Below are positions 1-11,259 of a DNA stretch of 64,000 nucleotides, piece by piece. The notes under the pieces are model-generated. The model was not told the origin of the DNA and did not search any database. It saw nothing but the letters and a program-made list of their open reading frames with translations. The position numbers were made by a program, and so were the translations under genes. Each line of letters opens with the position of its first letter. Positions within the stretch are counted from its first letter, which is position 1. Source of the stretch: Dendrocalamus latiflorus (lineage: Eukaryota; Streptophyta; Magnoliopsida; Poales; Poaceae); the NCBI GenBank assembly GCA_017311315.1, contig CM029642.1, forward strand, positions 18,366,560-18,430,559, given 5' to 3'.

Positions 1-128
1 ACGAAGCAAACATGAGAACAGAACATGTGAAATATACATTATATACTACAAGAACAAATCAAGATGCTAGGAGGACAAAACCCAGATAATGCAATTGCAA
101 CAAACGGAAGATGAAATTACAAGATCAT

Positions 129-338
129 TCATACTCGTAATGCCACCCAATGTTTTAGTAACTTACACCTCCAGACACGTAGCCCGCAACTTCTTGCAGA
201 AATCAGTAACCAACATTCTTCAAAGTTCTTTATCGCCTTGCTGCAATCAGCTACTGTCAATAGACAAGAACCACAAAACAGGCACACCTGAATGACATTC
301 GTCAAGCATGTACATCCTTGTAGAGAGGGCTCAATGAC
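129..338 (-). other. possible 3'-terminal exon of an unidentified gene
   Basis: On the minus strand a splice-acceptor-like TTGCAG (344-339) is followed by about 69 codons open to a TGA at 129-131. The peptide is cysteine-rich and I do not recognise it. No upstream exon or matching donor could be tied to it, so this may be chance. The rest of 1-460 shows nothing else. Confidence 0.2.
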
Positions 339-464
339 CTGCAAGTAAGCATTCTTATTCTGACCATGCGTAACACTAGAACAGCAAAATTCTCAACCAG
401 TGGTATATAAATTGGCCAATGGAAAATGAACTTAGGACGTTCCTGGCACAATTACTGCATCATG

Positions 465-518
465 TAAGCCTAATCGTTCACTTTAGAAGCTATAAGCCTA
501 ATCGTTCACTTTAGAGGC
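465..518. repeat. 27-bp tandem duplication
   Basis: The segment beginning TAAGCCTAATCGTTCACTTT occurs twice with a 27-bp period, at about 465 and 492. It sits just before the dispersed repeat that starts near 506. Confidence 0.8.
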
Positions 519-865
519 ATCAGGTGCACACCTAGAAGATCGACAGGTGGCAGCGTTAAGTTTTTATTGGCTGGACAATAAGATGCATATTTCCTTTTCG
601 TTCTTTTGGGGTGACTGAGATGAGATTTCAAAATAATAAAAAACCTTTCTTGCAACATTACATTGTTAGGAGTGGCCAACCTCTGTCTCTGCAAAATTGG
701 CCATTAGAGGAGGGGTATGTTGGGTGGAGGCTGTACGAAAACTGTGGACAAAGCTGGATTGATCAGCGGAGTTTGATGCCGACAACTGATAGCAGTTTTC
801 AGGACTGGTGGTTTTCAATACAAGTAAATGTGTTGTGGGCCTTAATTGCATAGTAATTCTTACAT
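506..865 (+). repeat. dispersed repeat, copy A (partner at 26333-26690)
   Basis: About 360 bp align with 26333-26690 in the same orientation with scattered substitutions. They share GAGGCA(T/C)CAGGTGCACACC at the left edge and CTGGATTGATCAGCGGAG in the middle. Short ORFs read through parts of both copies (for example WIDQRS), so it may derive from an exon, but no domain is recognisable. No terminal repeats or target duplications are evident. Confidence 0.75.
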
Positions 866-1228
866 CAAGTATTGAAGTTGATCCGATTTCACATCGTATC
901 CATGTAGGATATGCCAGACGTGTTATAACCGGTACCAAGGCTATGCACATGCTGTATCAGATGTAGTTCCAACAAGTAACAACCGACACTAATTCAGTTT
1001 TCTCTCTATATAGGACTCATTTCCTTCACCCTATATATATACACCATAGTAGTCAATAGGAAGAGCAAGGGTCTCATTGTAATCTCTCCTCATATAGTGA
1101 ATTTCGCATTTATGTGTCTGTGGTTTTTCTCACAAGGATTTTTCACGTTAAATCCTCGTATCATGTTCTTTTCATCTTCTATTTTTACCATACGTTTTAT
1201 AGCAAGTAGTATTAGCACACCAGATTGA

Positions 1229-1470
1229 GGGCCTGTTCTTTTGTGGCTTTTGACTTCAGCTTTTGGCTTTTCTACCATAACTAACTTTTAAACAAAGTGT
1301 CTTTTCAAGATGGGGTCTACTAGTTAATTGTAACACATACTATACCGACTTCATTTATATCAGTAAAAGCCACACGTGAATTTCAGTTACTCTGTAATCT
1401 CTCATATAAACAACCAAAAGCCACAAGCCGCAGCTAAAAGCCATAAGCCGCAGCTACAAAAAACAGGCCC
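1229..1470 (+). mobile_element. MITE, family 1 (TIR GGGCCTGTT...)
   Basis: The 242-bp sequence starts GGGCCTGTTC and ends AAACAGGCCC, giving imperfect terminal inverted repeats. The interior contains ACCGACTTCATTTATATC, which recurs in related copies at 54869-55068 and 59415-59661. Reversed relatives lie at 36781-37020 and 15385-15625. No coding capacity. The target duplication is unclear (TGA on the left, TTA on the right). Confidence 0.65.
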
Positions 1471-1959
1471 TTAATCTTGATCCACTGCCTCAGGAAGAGT
1501 GATCCCAATTCCTAGGGCGGCACGCACGACATCAACATTGTAATAATTTTTCATCGAATCCGAGACCTAAACAGCTCGTTTTTCGTCTCCAAGCCGGAGT
1601 CAAAGCCAAGCGGCGAAACAAAGACAGTAGAAGCACAACAGGTTTTTGGTCCTCGGTTCTGAGATAGCGCACATGTCTATCCTTCATTTTTTTCCCTGTG
1701 GTCCAAGTGCAAACAAGTAGAGCGTGTTTTCTTTCCTCGGTCCCGGTGTGTCTTGCATGAGTTGTTCCGAGGCCTTCAAACCAGCGCAAGATCGCAACAG
1801 TCATGCCCATTCCCTCGGTACAGTAGACAGAGTAGCGTGTCTCGTGTCGCGCCGACCAGTAGAGCAGTAATCCAAAGCACAAAGTCCATCATCAAACCCG
1901 AGCGAAAGCAAGCACCACAAGAAAAAGAAGAAAAGGACACGAAGCCCAAGAGAGAGAAA
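1471..1959. other. no recognisable gene
   Basis: Unique-looking sequence between the MITE and the gypsy LTR. Overlapping ORFs of 100-116 codons on both strands have no recognisable domain and read like chance open frames. I see no feature to annotate. Confidence 0.4.
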
Positions 1960-2354
1960 TGTTGGGGGCATGGCCCCCACCTTGGCCCAGTTGACCCATA
2001 TGCACCAAGAGACCATCTAGCTATCCCAAAAAGGGCCTATAAGCTAAGAAAATGACCTATTTACCTCTGCAAGTATAGACCCAGATAGGGGCATTTATGT
2101 ACCTATAAACTAGGAAAATGGCATATTTACCCCTACAAGTGTAGATACAGATAGGGGCATTTATGTACATAACTTCCTCATGGCTATAAATATGTGCCTT
2201 TGCACCATGAGGGGGGAGGAACTCATTTTTCCAAGAAGAGATCCCTATGCCCTATTCGTGATCTTACATATGCTCTCCATAGTTTATAAAGCTTTGGGTA
2301 GCTCCTTTGTGGCCTCCCTATAGCCCCTTGCTTACTGTTTGGTTTGTAACCACA
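1960..2354 (+). repeat. 5' LTR of the gypsy element
   Basis: Starts TGTTGGGGGC and ends ACCACA. It contains an internal ~66-bp duplication (2036-2101 and 2102-2168), each unit carrying AGATAGGGGCATTTATGTA. A TATAAATA-like box lies near 2184. The sequence right after 2354 resembles a primer-binding site. With no second LTR, the left boundary is inferred from the TG start. Confidence 0.7.
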
Positions 2355-2879
2355 ATAGTTGGCATTGTCCTTCAAGATCGGCGTAGAAGTTGTGAGCTGA
2401 GGTAAGAGCGTTCAGACGCAATAACACTGAAGGTGATGACATCGACCCCAAAAAGGCGGTGACATCGACCCCGAAGCAAAATAGAAGCACTATCACTGAA
2501 ACCACCATGGCAAGAGCAAGGGAGTCGGTCCACGAAGGCCCCCCGTCCCATGGCGATGACACACTAGCACAATGGCGAGTGGATCCACAATAGGTAAGGG
2601 AGGTCCTTCGGCAACAGTGCCAACAACGGGGCAGGAGGCATCACCAATGGAGGATCCGGCTATGGCGACCAACCGGGACGATGGGGCTCACACTGCCCAA
2701 GTGGGGACCTCCGCTGGCATCGACACCATCGCCGTCACCACGTAGGGGTGGAGGGCATCCCTCCCCTCATGCTAAACGTGGGCAGAGGCATCCTTAAAGC
2801 AATCTGTGGAACACTACAGTGAGAACTAGCAGATCTGTGGAGGGCCATGTGCGAGATGTAGGAAAATCAAAGTCAGCCG

Positions 2880-3900
2880 ACGCCCATCGTAGCGGCAGCA
2901 GAGGTGGCTACCGAGGAGACAGAGAACTGCAAAGCTAGCGCTAGAGTCTTAGCGCACCTCAGCGAGTGGACCTCGAGTCCCCCCTCTTCACAGGTCTATA
3001 GCGAAGTGCTTGTACGAAAGATTTCAAGATGCCCACAGTGGAGCCATACAAGGGTGACATCGACCCTCATGAATTTTTGTGTGTTTACAAGATAGCCATC
3101 GAGGCAACGGGAGGAGATGACTCGATGAAGGCAAAGGGTTTGCCACTTACACTTTAGGGAGTTGTGCTCTTCTAATTTTTTATCATCATCCCCAGCTACA
3201 TATATGCATGGGAGCAGATCAAGGACCTCATGCATAACAACTTCCAAGGCAACTACATAGAGCGGGTCAAAGTCGACCATATCTTCACGATGAGATAGGC
3301 ACTGGGAGAGAAGTTGTGGGCCTACTTTCGACACTTTGTGAAGGTTCACTGCCAGGTGAAGGACGTCAATGACATGACCATTTGAGGCCTCTAAAAGGGC
3401 CCACTCATCGAGTACAATGCACGAAAGCCTATAAAAATGGTGGCCAAGCTCTTTGATAAGATGAAGGAGTATGCCAGGGCAGAAGAAGATGCGATGCGAT
3501 GTGAGATAGATGTCATGTCGACCGCCTCCGGAGCCAAGATCACCCCATGGCTCAAAAAGAGGAATAAAACCACAAGAAGTGAAGGGTAACATGGTCCAGA
3601 TACGTCATCAGCATTGAAGGAGGAGCTAAGGAGAGCACTGCCCCTGGAGGTTGCGGTCGTGGTCAGAGAAGCCACGGGCATGGAAAGGGCCAGGGCTGCG
3701 AAGACTAGCACCAGTAGGACCATGGTGCGAAGTGCATGGTCGAGAAGGTCACCTCACTCATGATTGCCCTTCCATCATGGTGTTTCACGAATGCATAACT
3801 AGGGAGCGTGCCCAAGACACAAGGACATAGGCGGTGGTGTATGTAAAGTAGCCCCTGGAGGCACCCCTCGTTCAACCGCCTCTAGCCGTGCTGTGAATCT
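2880..3900 (+). pseudogene. gypsy gag relic
   Basis: Gag encodes the capsid/nucleocapsid polyprotein. Translation in shifting frames gives retrotransposon-gag-like text around 3028-3590 (EPYKGDIDPHEFL, then IYAWEQIKDLMHNNFQGNY). A zinc-knuckle-like C-x3-H-x4-H-x4-C stretch follows near 3728-3775. At least five stops and several frameshifts interrupt it. It lies directly downstream of the LTR, as expected for a gypsy gag. Confidence 0.7.
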
Positions 3901-4089
3901 AGGGCCCTGAAGTCAGCCCCACAGGGTGATGAATGTCATCATGGGTAGGTCATTCCTCGAATTCCCCTTCGAGAGACTGCAAAGTTCCTACGCACGCTAG
4001 ATCCATCACATTGATGCATACCCCGCACAAGTGGTCCCAGAATGGGCCCAAGTAGACATCACTTTTAAGGTAGACGATGCATTCGGGGT

Positions 4090-6300
4090 ATACTTCCCCC
4101 ATCAAGACCCCTTGGTAAACACAGCCAGCATTGCGGGCTATGATGTTTAGTGAGTCCTAGTCGACAGAGGCGGCTCCACAAACCTCTTGTTCATCGGCGC
4201 CTTTGATCAGATGGGCCTCCCATGAAGCAGGTTGGAGCCACCAGGCATACCCCCGTAGGGCTTAGGCGGACAGCTAGTCAATGCGCTATGACAAATAGCG
4301 CTCGAGGTAGCCTTTGACAAGGCGAGCAAATCAGACATGGAGTCATCAACTTCGATGAAGTAGACCTCCAGTATCCCTACAACGCCATTCTAGGAAAGGC
4401 TACCCTCAACACATTTGGCGTGATTCAACACAACAACTATCTATGCATGAAGCTCCTGGGCTACCGTGGAGTCATCACAGTGCTTGGCAATTCGGACCTC
4501 ACATGACAAATCGAAGTGGGCATCCAAAGTGCACATCGGAAGGTACACACCATAAGCAAAGGCACTGTGCCTCCCTCTGTGGCGCCAACTCCCTCTGCCC
4601 TAGGATGGATGTTGAAGTCAAGGTTAGACGACGAGGTGAAGAGGGTGCTGCTTCACCTAGAGGACCCATTGAAGCAGATATCGGTCAGAGGCGGCCTTAC
4701 CTCCGAAGTTGAGCAAAACCTAATGGCCATGCTTACAAGAATGTAGACGTCTTCACATGGTCACCTAATGACATCACTGGGGTAGACCGCTCCATCATCA
4801 AACACAAGTTAGCGATGCGCCCTAACACGAAGCTAGTCAAATAACGAATGCAGTGAATGTCGCTCGATAGACAAGAGGCTGCCAAGGTGGAGGTGGCCAA
4901 GCTAAGGGCCTCTGGCATCATCAGAGGAGTGGTCCACCCCGACTGGCTCGCCAACCTAGTGCTGGTGAAAAAGGCCAACGGAACTTGACGTATGTGCGTC
5001 GATTTCACTAACCTCAACAAAGCTTCCCTAAGGACAACTACTCGTTGTCGTGTATTGACCAGCTAGTGGATGCGACAGCGGGATGCGAGATAATGAGCTT
5101 TCTCAATGCATACTCCTACTATCACCAGATACACATGGCAAAGGAGGACGTGCCAAAGACAAGCTTCATAGTCCCCAACGGGATGTACTACTTTGTCAAG
5201 ATGCCCTTCAGGCTAAAAAATGCCGGTGCCCACCTTCACCAGACTCATCACGCTCACCCTAATGTCATAGCTGGGTTCCAACATCGAGGCCTACATCAAA
5301 GACGTGGCCATTAAGAGCCTTCGGGCGACATCCATGATGCAGACTTCAAGAAAACATTGGACAACCTCTAACAGGTGGGCCTAAAGCTTACCCTAGAGAA
5401 GTGCATCTTCGGAGTTTGGGCTAGCAAGTTGCTCAATTTCCTTGTATTGGGAAGAGAAATCTAAGCTAACGCCGACAAGATCGACGCTGTACTATCCATG
5501 GACACTCCCAAGATTGTTTAGGAGGTCCAAAGGCTTGCGAATCATCTAGCTGCCCTTAGTTGTTTCATTTCAAGGGTGATGGAGTGAGCACTACCCTTCT
5601 TCAAGATGCATCGCAGCTCAAGCAATTTTTAGTGGACCGACGAGTGCGCACAGGCCTTCTAGGACTTGAAGGAGTACCTTGTCGAGCCTCCTAGGCTCAT
5701 GTGTCCAACACCAGAGGCTCTAATACTATTATACCTCTCCACAATGCCCCAAGCGGTCAACGCGGTGCTCGTACTAGAGGAGGGATTTGCTCAGCAGTCG
5801 GTTTACTATGTCTCCAAAGACCTCCAAGGAGCAAAGACACTATACCAAGCTAGAGAAGCTGGCTTATGCCTTGCTCATGGCTTTGTGCAAGCTACGCCAT
5901 TACTTCATGGTCCACAACATCACCATGCCCTCATCGTTCCCCCTCGGGGAGATGCTACTAAACAAGGAATCCAAAGGCCGCATCGGCAAGTGGGCAATTG
6001 ACCTAGCCCCTTCTCGATCACCTACGTCGTGTGTACCATGATGAAATCGTAAATACTAGAGGACTTTGTCACCAAATGGACCCCCGTAGGCCACCAGGCT
6101 TGTCAGCTACCTCCAGAGCTAGTGGGCGTAGGCATAGGGGCCATTGTAACAATACCCAAAGGCCGAAGTTTGGCATATGCAGCATGCCTCGACTTCTCGA
6201 CAACCAACAATAGGAGGAATATGAGGTGTTGCTATTTAGACTTTGAAAGGCAAGGGCCCTTGAGGCATGATGGTCCTCATACACACCGACTCTCGTCTTC
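4090..6300 (+). pseudogene. gypsy pol relic (protease, RT, RNase H)
   Basis: A protease-like VLVDRGGSTNLLF is seen near 4150-4195, where an extra Arg replaces the usual residue after the catalytic Asp. Reverse transcriptase text spans about 4905-5320: an upstream segment with GIIRGVVHPDWLAN-like spacing, then LNAYSYYHQIHMA and GMYYFVKMPF. RNase H text spans about 5640-6110 (VYYVSKDLQGA; KTLYQAREAGL in an adjacent frame). The YVDD-type catalytic box region (about 5285-5310) is displaced by a frameshift. Stops occur throughout and integrase is absent, so the gene is dead. Confidence 0.8.
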
Positions 6301-6310
6301 TCGTGAGACA

Positions 6311-7085
6311 TATTGATAAGTCCAATTAGGCAATAGTTTTCATGGTACTATTACTATGTCCTATTTCTGAAAGTATGGACCCTAAACTTAGGTGGGTTCA
6401 TTTTCATCTATAGCTCATGACTTATTGCTGCAGCTTATGGTTTTTGGCCCTAACACGAGCACTTGTGTAAATGATCCAAATGCCGATAAGCTGATAAATC
6501 ATCTAAAAAGGTTGTCCCGATAAGCTACTTCGAAATGATAGCAGAGAAACTATCATGTTTATTTGTTTGAGGGAAGTCGTAAGCCATAAATCATAAGTCA
6601 TAAGCTAGTTTGGAGCACCATTACAAAACAAATCATAATTAGGACTCAGGCACCACAATACAATGTGGGTCCCAACTTTTCCCTAGTATCTTCGGAATGA
6701 GGTAACAAAGACTTAGAATAAAGAGTAAGTTTTAGAGGATATTTGCAAGAGTTAACTGGCAATACATAAATGCTGATGTAGCCTACAAAACGAATTTTTT
6801 TATTAATAATAATTAATATTTAGAAATGAAAAATGTAGGAAATGTAGAATAGGAATTAGGAAACTAGGAAGGATGCTCTCGCCAACCACTTTGGCTCAGC
6901 GTCCATATTGTGATCCAAACTAGAACTCACGCCAATGATGCAACGAACAAAACCTAAATCACAAGCCCAAACATATCGTTGGTGCCCCTTGGCTCCTTGT
7001 CCCCAGCATCACTCACTGCAAGGATGCCGCTGCCCTCTTTTCGCACGCTGTCAGCCACCCTTGGCTCCTCATCCCGGCGTCGCTC
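6311..7085. other. intergenic, no recognisable gene
   Basis: AT-rich sequence between the truncated gypsy element and the first long LTR-like repeat. Short inverted-looking words (ATAAGTCATAAGC and relatives near 6590-6610) hint at a decayed MITE, but no matched termini were found. Confidence 0.4.
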
Positions 7086-10000
7086 GTGTAATAGTCCCAT
7101 TTTTAAGAATAGGGCCGTCATACGTCCCACAACAGCCTAAGAGATCAGTTGCGGACAGAAGGAATATCGTGCTTGCTTATGAATATTTTAAAAGAGTTAA
7201 CTTGACTATAATATTACCTAACGGTTAACTTTAGAAATTTAACGGGTATTCAAGCCCAAAGCTTAACTTACATTAAGAAGAATCGAAGAAAATTCCCACA
7301 TGAATGCTTGAGTGCGGTCGTAACCCTAACATAAAAACTTAAAACACCCATTCTTCTTCTGGTATGTGTTTTGGTGGGAAATAAAACAAGATTGAGTACA
7401 ACCAATTGTACTCAACAAGCCACACAGGGAAATATTATTTAACTACTTGGCAGGATTCTCAAAAGATGGGGATATAATAGTTTCATTAAGAAATTTGCGA
7501 TGCGGTTTTATTTGTACACAATTTTGAACACAAAACAATAAACTTTATCTTTTTAAGGGAAATGGGGTTGAAACAAGTTAATTGCTTGATTGAAGCATTA
7601 TTAAAGCAACTTATGCCTTATTATTGGAGTCACTTATAAAACACAGCTTCATTTACCAGAAGCATGTCATATTCAACTACCATTTCTTATTTTGACTCTA
7701 CAGAGTTGTCTAGCTTTACCCACAAGATTCTGTAACCCTCATGACTGAGCTGAGAAAACAAGACTTTTCACTGCTCTACTCTTTATATAGCTTCTACCTG
7801 GTAGGGCTGTGGCCACACACAACCGACATTCCACTGGCCAATGGAAAAGTGCCTCCCAACTCTGTGTGCTCCTATTGTTGTTAAGTATGGTTTTACCACT
7901 TTCATACCATCCCCCTTATATGTGGGCATTTTCACTTTTGGAACACCAACACCATGTAGATATTCAATTGATTCGAGTAGCTATTAGACTAGGTTTGATA
8001 AGTCAAAAACTTATGGTTGAGCGGTCACTATTCAACAAGCTGGTTAATGGAAGAACTACATGAGCAAGTAAAGTAGTCGGTATATAACCTAAAGCCTACA
8101 GTAAACTAATAAGATACTATGGATAAAGTGGTAAGTCACATATTTTTTATCATATTGAACCTACATTCTTTAATTATTTAATGATTAGTACTTTCATTAT
8201 CCCTCATTTACGCGCTATTATTTATTTAAAATAAATGTTTGAAATGATATGATAATTTAGCTATGTCCTACCACTAGAGAAGCCCCATTTTATTCAATGG
8301 CCATATTCACCTTAACAAGTCTTAGTACTAGTAAATTACTATAAAATATACTATTGTTGGATAGAAATTCAAATGTTTCATACTACTAAGAGATTTGGCG
8401 TCTTGCCGGTAGAATTACAAACTGATACTAGGGTAAAGGATGAAGCGTGGAAAGCCATGAGATGGTTGGAGTCCACGACCTTACCCCAGGGAAGAGGCTT
8501 GGATTGAAGTGGTTGTAGTGCCGTGGTGCACTGTATTATTGGTTTGTGGATAGCTATCTCATTGGTAAAAAGTAAGGACTAGAACTTTGTGCTGAGTAAA
8601 GAACATGATACTAGCGTAGAAAAACGAATGCAAATAAGCTTTTGCTTTGTAAAATGAAAGAAGGGAACAAAATGCAATAAAATAGCCAGACAAGACATAA
8701 AGAAAATGGTTTTAGATGGTTGGGGTTTAAACAGTGCTTGGTTTAGCTGAACGGAGTTGGAAATGGATTAGATGGGATCGAGACAGTCGAAATGGATATA
8801 TAGGTGCTCGTGGGCTTTCCGCGAATAGTAATAGGTCTAAACTATATCGGGCCTAAGTCAGAGTAGCATTTGGGCTGGTTAGGGTTTTATCGGAGTCTGG
8901 GATGGTGAAACAGATCTAGAAATGGTTTAAATAGGTTTGAAATGGTCGAAATGACTATATATATATATATGTTTATTGGATTTTGGGTGAATAGTAACGG
9001 GTTGTACTGTTCATAACGGATCGAATATTTAACAGTATCGAGTCTGAAATAGTAAATGGATTTGATTTCTAAACAGTAATGGATTGGGTTTAGGAACAGT
9101 AACGGGTCGGGTCATGAACAGTGGCTGCTACAGTGGTGCTCGGCTGGCGACTTGGCCTAGTAGGCTTTGGCCTGTGGCTTAGGACGGCCTGGCCCAAGGC
9201 CTACTCTAGGTTGTCTTCAACCTCAAAATGCTACAGGGCACCTTGCGACAGTTTATAAAATTGAGAGCGATTACACGCCGGCGAAGGGCGCCGATGGTGA
9301 TTGCGTGCACCATTGGGTTTCTAGTGGCCACGGGTTTCCATTTTGGGCGTTATCGAGGTTTGGGAGGCTGTGGTTTGGGTTGGTGACAATAAGAGCTTCA
9401 CGGGCTTCTACCATGGCACAACAACGGCTTCGATGTGCCCTAGACAATAGCATGAGTGTTGAGGCTTCTATGCTAATTATGGAAGCTAGGGGCAGCGACA
9501 ATTTTGGTTCTTGTGACCTGTGCTTGGCTATTTGTGGTGAGGTGGATTAAGTGGTGGTGGCATCTATCAATCAGGTTCAAGGGGTTTAGGAGTGCTACGG
9601 TGAGTTCATCTTCGTGTTCGTGGTGGGCTAGTGGTGCTACAGACGGGAGCAATCGAGTTCTAATCAAGGCATGAGGTGAATTGGAATTTAGGGCTTTACC
9701 TCTACTCTTTCCGTGACGGCAGCGTGCACTGATTGGAGACAAAGAGGAAGTGTATGATGGTCAATGTGGTAGCTTTAGGAGCTAGCAGAGGAGCTAGTCA
9801 GTCTTTATAGGATGGGAAAGGTGGTGGAAGCAGTGGAGTTGTGGCTATGGTGCTGGCGCGTGGCCAATGAGGGATGGTGCGAGGGATTTTAACAGGGTTT
9901 GGCTGTGGCAAGAGGAAGGTTGGCAAGTAATGTGGTGCCTTAGGCTTTGAGTCTCCTCGACCAATGAGTTGCAGTGGTCAAAGATGCAGGGCGGCATGTC

Positions 10001-10330
10001 GACCATGAGAGGGAGTAGGCGGATGGTGGCAGGGCAAGTTCAAATTGCCCAGAGCACATGGATGGACGGGTCTATGGTTTGTAGTGGGGTTGTTAGTGGC
10101 TCGGTGATACGTGGTACAGAGTTGATGGCACTGGCAGCAGTGGTGTGAACAGCGGCGAGCGAACGGGAGCATGCCCTGTGGCGTAAAAAATGAGGGTGAA
10201 GGTAGCATTTCAGAGGGGCGCCAGTAACTAAAGAAAGTGGAAATTTGAAAGCGGAATGTGCATTTTGGTTAGAGACTTCCAAATTGGAAAATAATTTGAA
10301 TTCAACTATAATTCAAGGAAATTCCAAAAT
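7086..10330 (+). mobile_element. long LTR-like repeat, copy 1 (probable Ty3 chromovirus LTR)
   Basis: It begins TGTAATAGTCCCATTTTT and aligns in the same orientation with 11260-14350, except for an internal inverted block at about 8025-8612. Shared landmarks are GATTGAGTACAACCAA, CTTTATATAGC (TATA-like, near 7788) and a 3' end rich in GAATTCAA/ATTCAA words. The TGTAACAGCCCC-type start and length of about 3 kb fit LTRs of Tekay/Del-like grass elements. No coding sequence was recognised; ORFs at 9167-9742 have no domain. Confidence 0.6.
8025..8612 (+). repeat. block inverted relative to its partner at 12132-12708
   Basis: This ~590-bp block matches the reverse complement of 12132-12708: CATACTACTAAG occurs here, and its complement order occurs there. 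Flanks on both sides are collinear in direct orientation (ending at ..GGTCACTAT on the left and resuming at ACTAGCG on the right). One of the two LTR-like copies has therefore suffered a clean internal inversion. Confidence 0.8.
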
Positions 10331-11259
10331 TTCATAAGTTTTTGGTTTGTCTTAGCTCACCACGAGGCCACAGCTGCCGCCCATGTGCCTGCCACCTCTC
10401 GTCATGATCCTGGCTGCTATTGCTATCCACATGTGTCATTAGGCCTGGTAATGGGTTGGATTCAAATAGGTTCAGTGAGTTGGGTTTAAGGAATGGGTGT
10501 AAGATTCATATGGGTTGAGGGGCAAAATGGTTTGATCTGGGTCAGGTTTGCTTGTGAACTAGGTTGGTTTGGATTGGTTTGGGTGGAGTATTTTCGATTT
10601 CATAAGGGTTGAAACTACAAGTTTTGTGTGGTTTGGCTGTTTGGGTTGAGTAGTCTGTGGTGTACGTCGGCATGTCCATCGCCCCCACCCTTGACCTCTG
10701 TTGTCATGTTCCCCTCCTCCTCGATCTCCATCACCATCTGTCGCTGTGTTCCCTCCTCCCCAGATCTCCTTCCCTGTAGCACCACCATTGCGTCTGCCTC
10801 CTCCTCTGACTCCCACGTGCTGCCACTGCATCCCCACCCGCATCCCAAAGGGAGGAAAATCCCAAGTCGCATCAAATCTCAAATTTTTTGGGTGAAAGTC
10901 TTGGGTTGCGCTCCTCCTCTGCTGGCCAAGATTTAGGGTAACCGATCTCTTCTTGCTTGTGTGGGAATCTTTTCTTTTGTTGGAGATCAGATGGATGCAT
11001 TCTCTTGTGTTAGGTGCAATATTTTATCTTTTTACGTAGCCCCATTTGTTGATGGGTGCATTCTCTTATGTTATCTTCTTTTCGAAGTGTGATTGCTTTG
11101 GGCCTTTGGGGCTATACTAGAGGAAAGATATTAGTATTTTTTGGAAGAAAGGGACACTATTTTAGATAGCATCGATGTATCTTTGAAATCTGAGAGGGTT
11201 GTAAGTTATAAGCGAGTGTGATGTGTACTATATCCTGCTTAGTTCAAGCATCTGATTTT
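10331..11259. other. spacer between the two LTR-like copies
   Basis: About 0.9 kb separates the two long repeats. It contains a GC-rich stretch (10620-10930) with overlapping ORFs of 86-107 codons on both strands, proline/serine rich and without recognisable domain. If the flanking repeats are a true LTR pair, this would be a very short internal region; no clear primer-binding site or polypurine tract was seen. Confidence 0.4.

Larger units (their letters stand above)
1960..6310 (+). mobile_element. truncated Ty3/gypsy LTR retrotransposon
   Basis: One LTR (1960-2354) is followed by a primer-binding-like TTGGCATTGTCC, then gag, protease, reverse transcriptase and RNase H relics in the usual Ty3/gypsy order on the plus strand. 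Many stops and frameshifts interrupt every domain. Integrase and the 3' LTR are missing; homology fades near 6310. The protease motif style and domain order suggest the Tat/OTA group, but that is a judgement from motif resemblance only. It cannot be autonomous. Confidence 0.85.

Noticed and set aside
1960..6310. A complete gypsy element with a 3' LTR
   Set aside because: No sequence similar to 1960-2354 was found downstream, and integrase is missing.
10559..10936. Four overlapping ORFs of 64-107 codons
   Set aside because: Low-complexity Pro/Ser or Gly-rich text on both strands; no splice or domain support.
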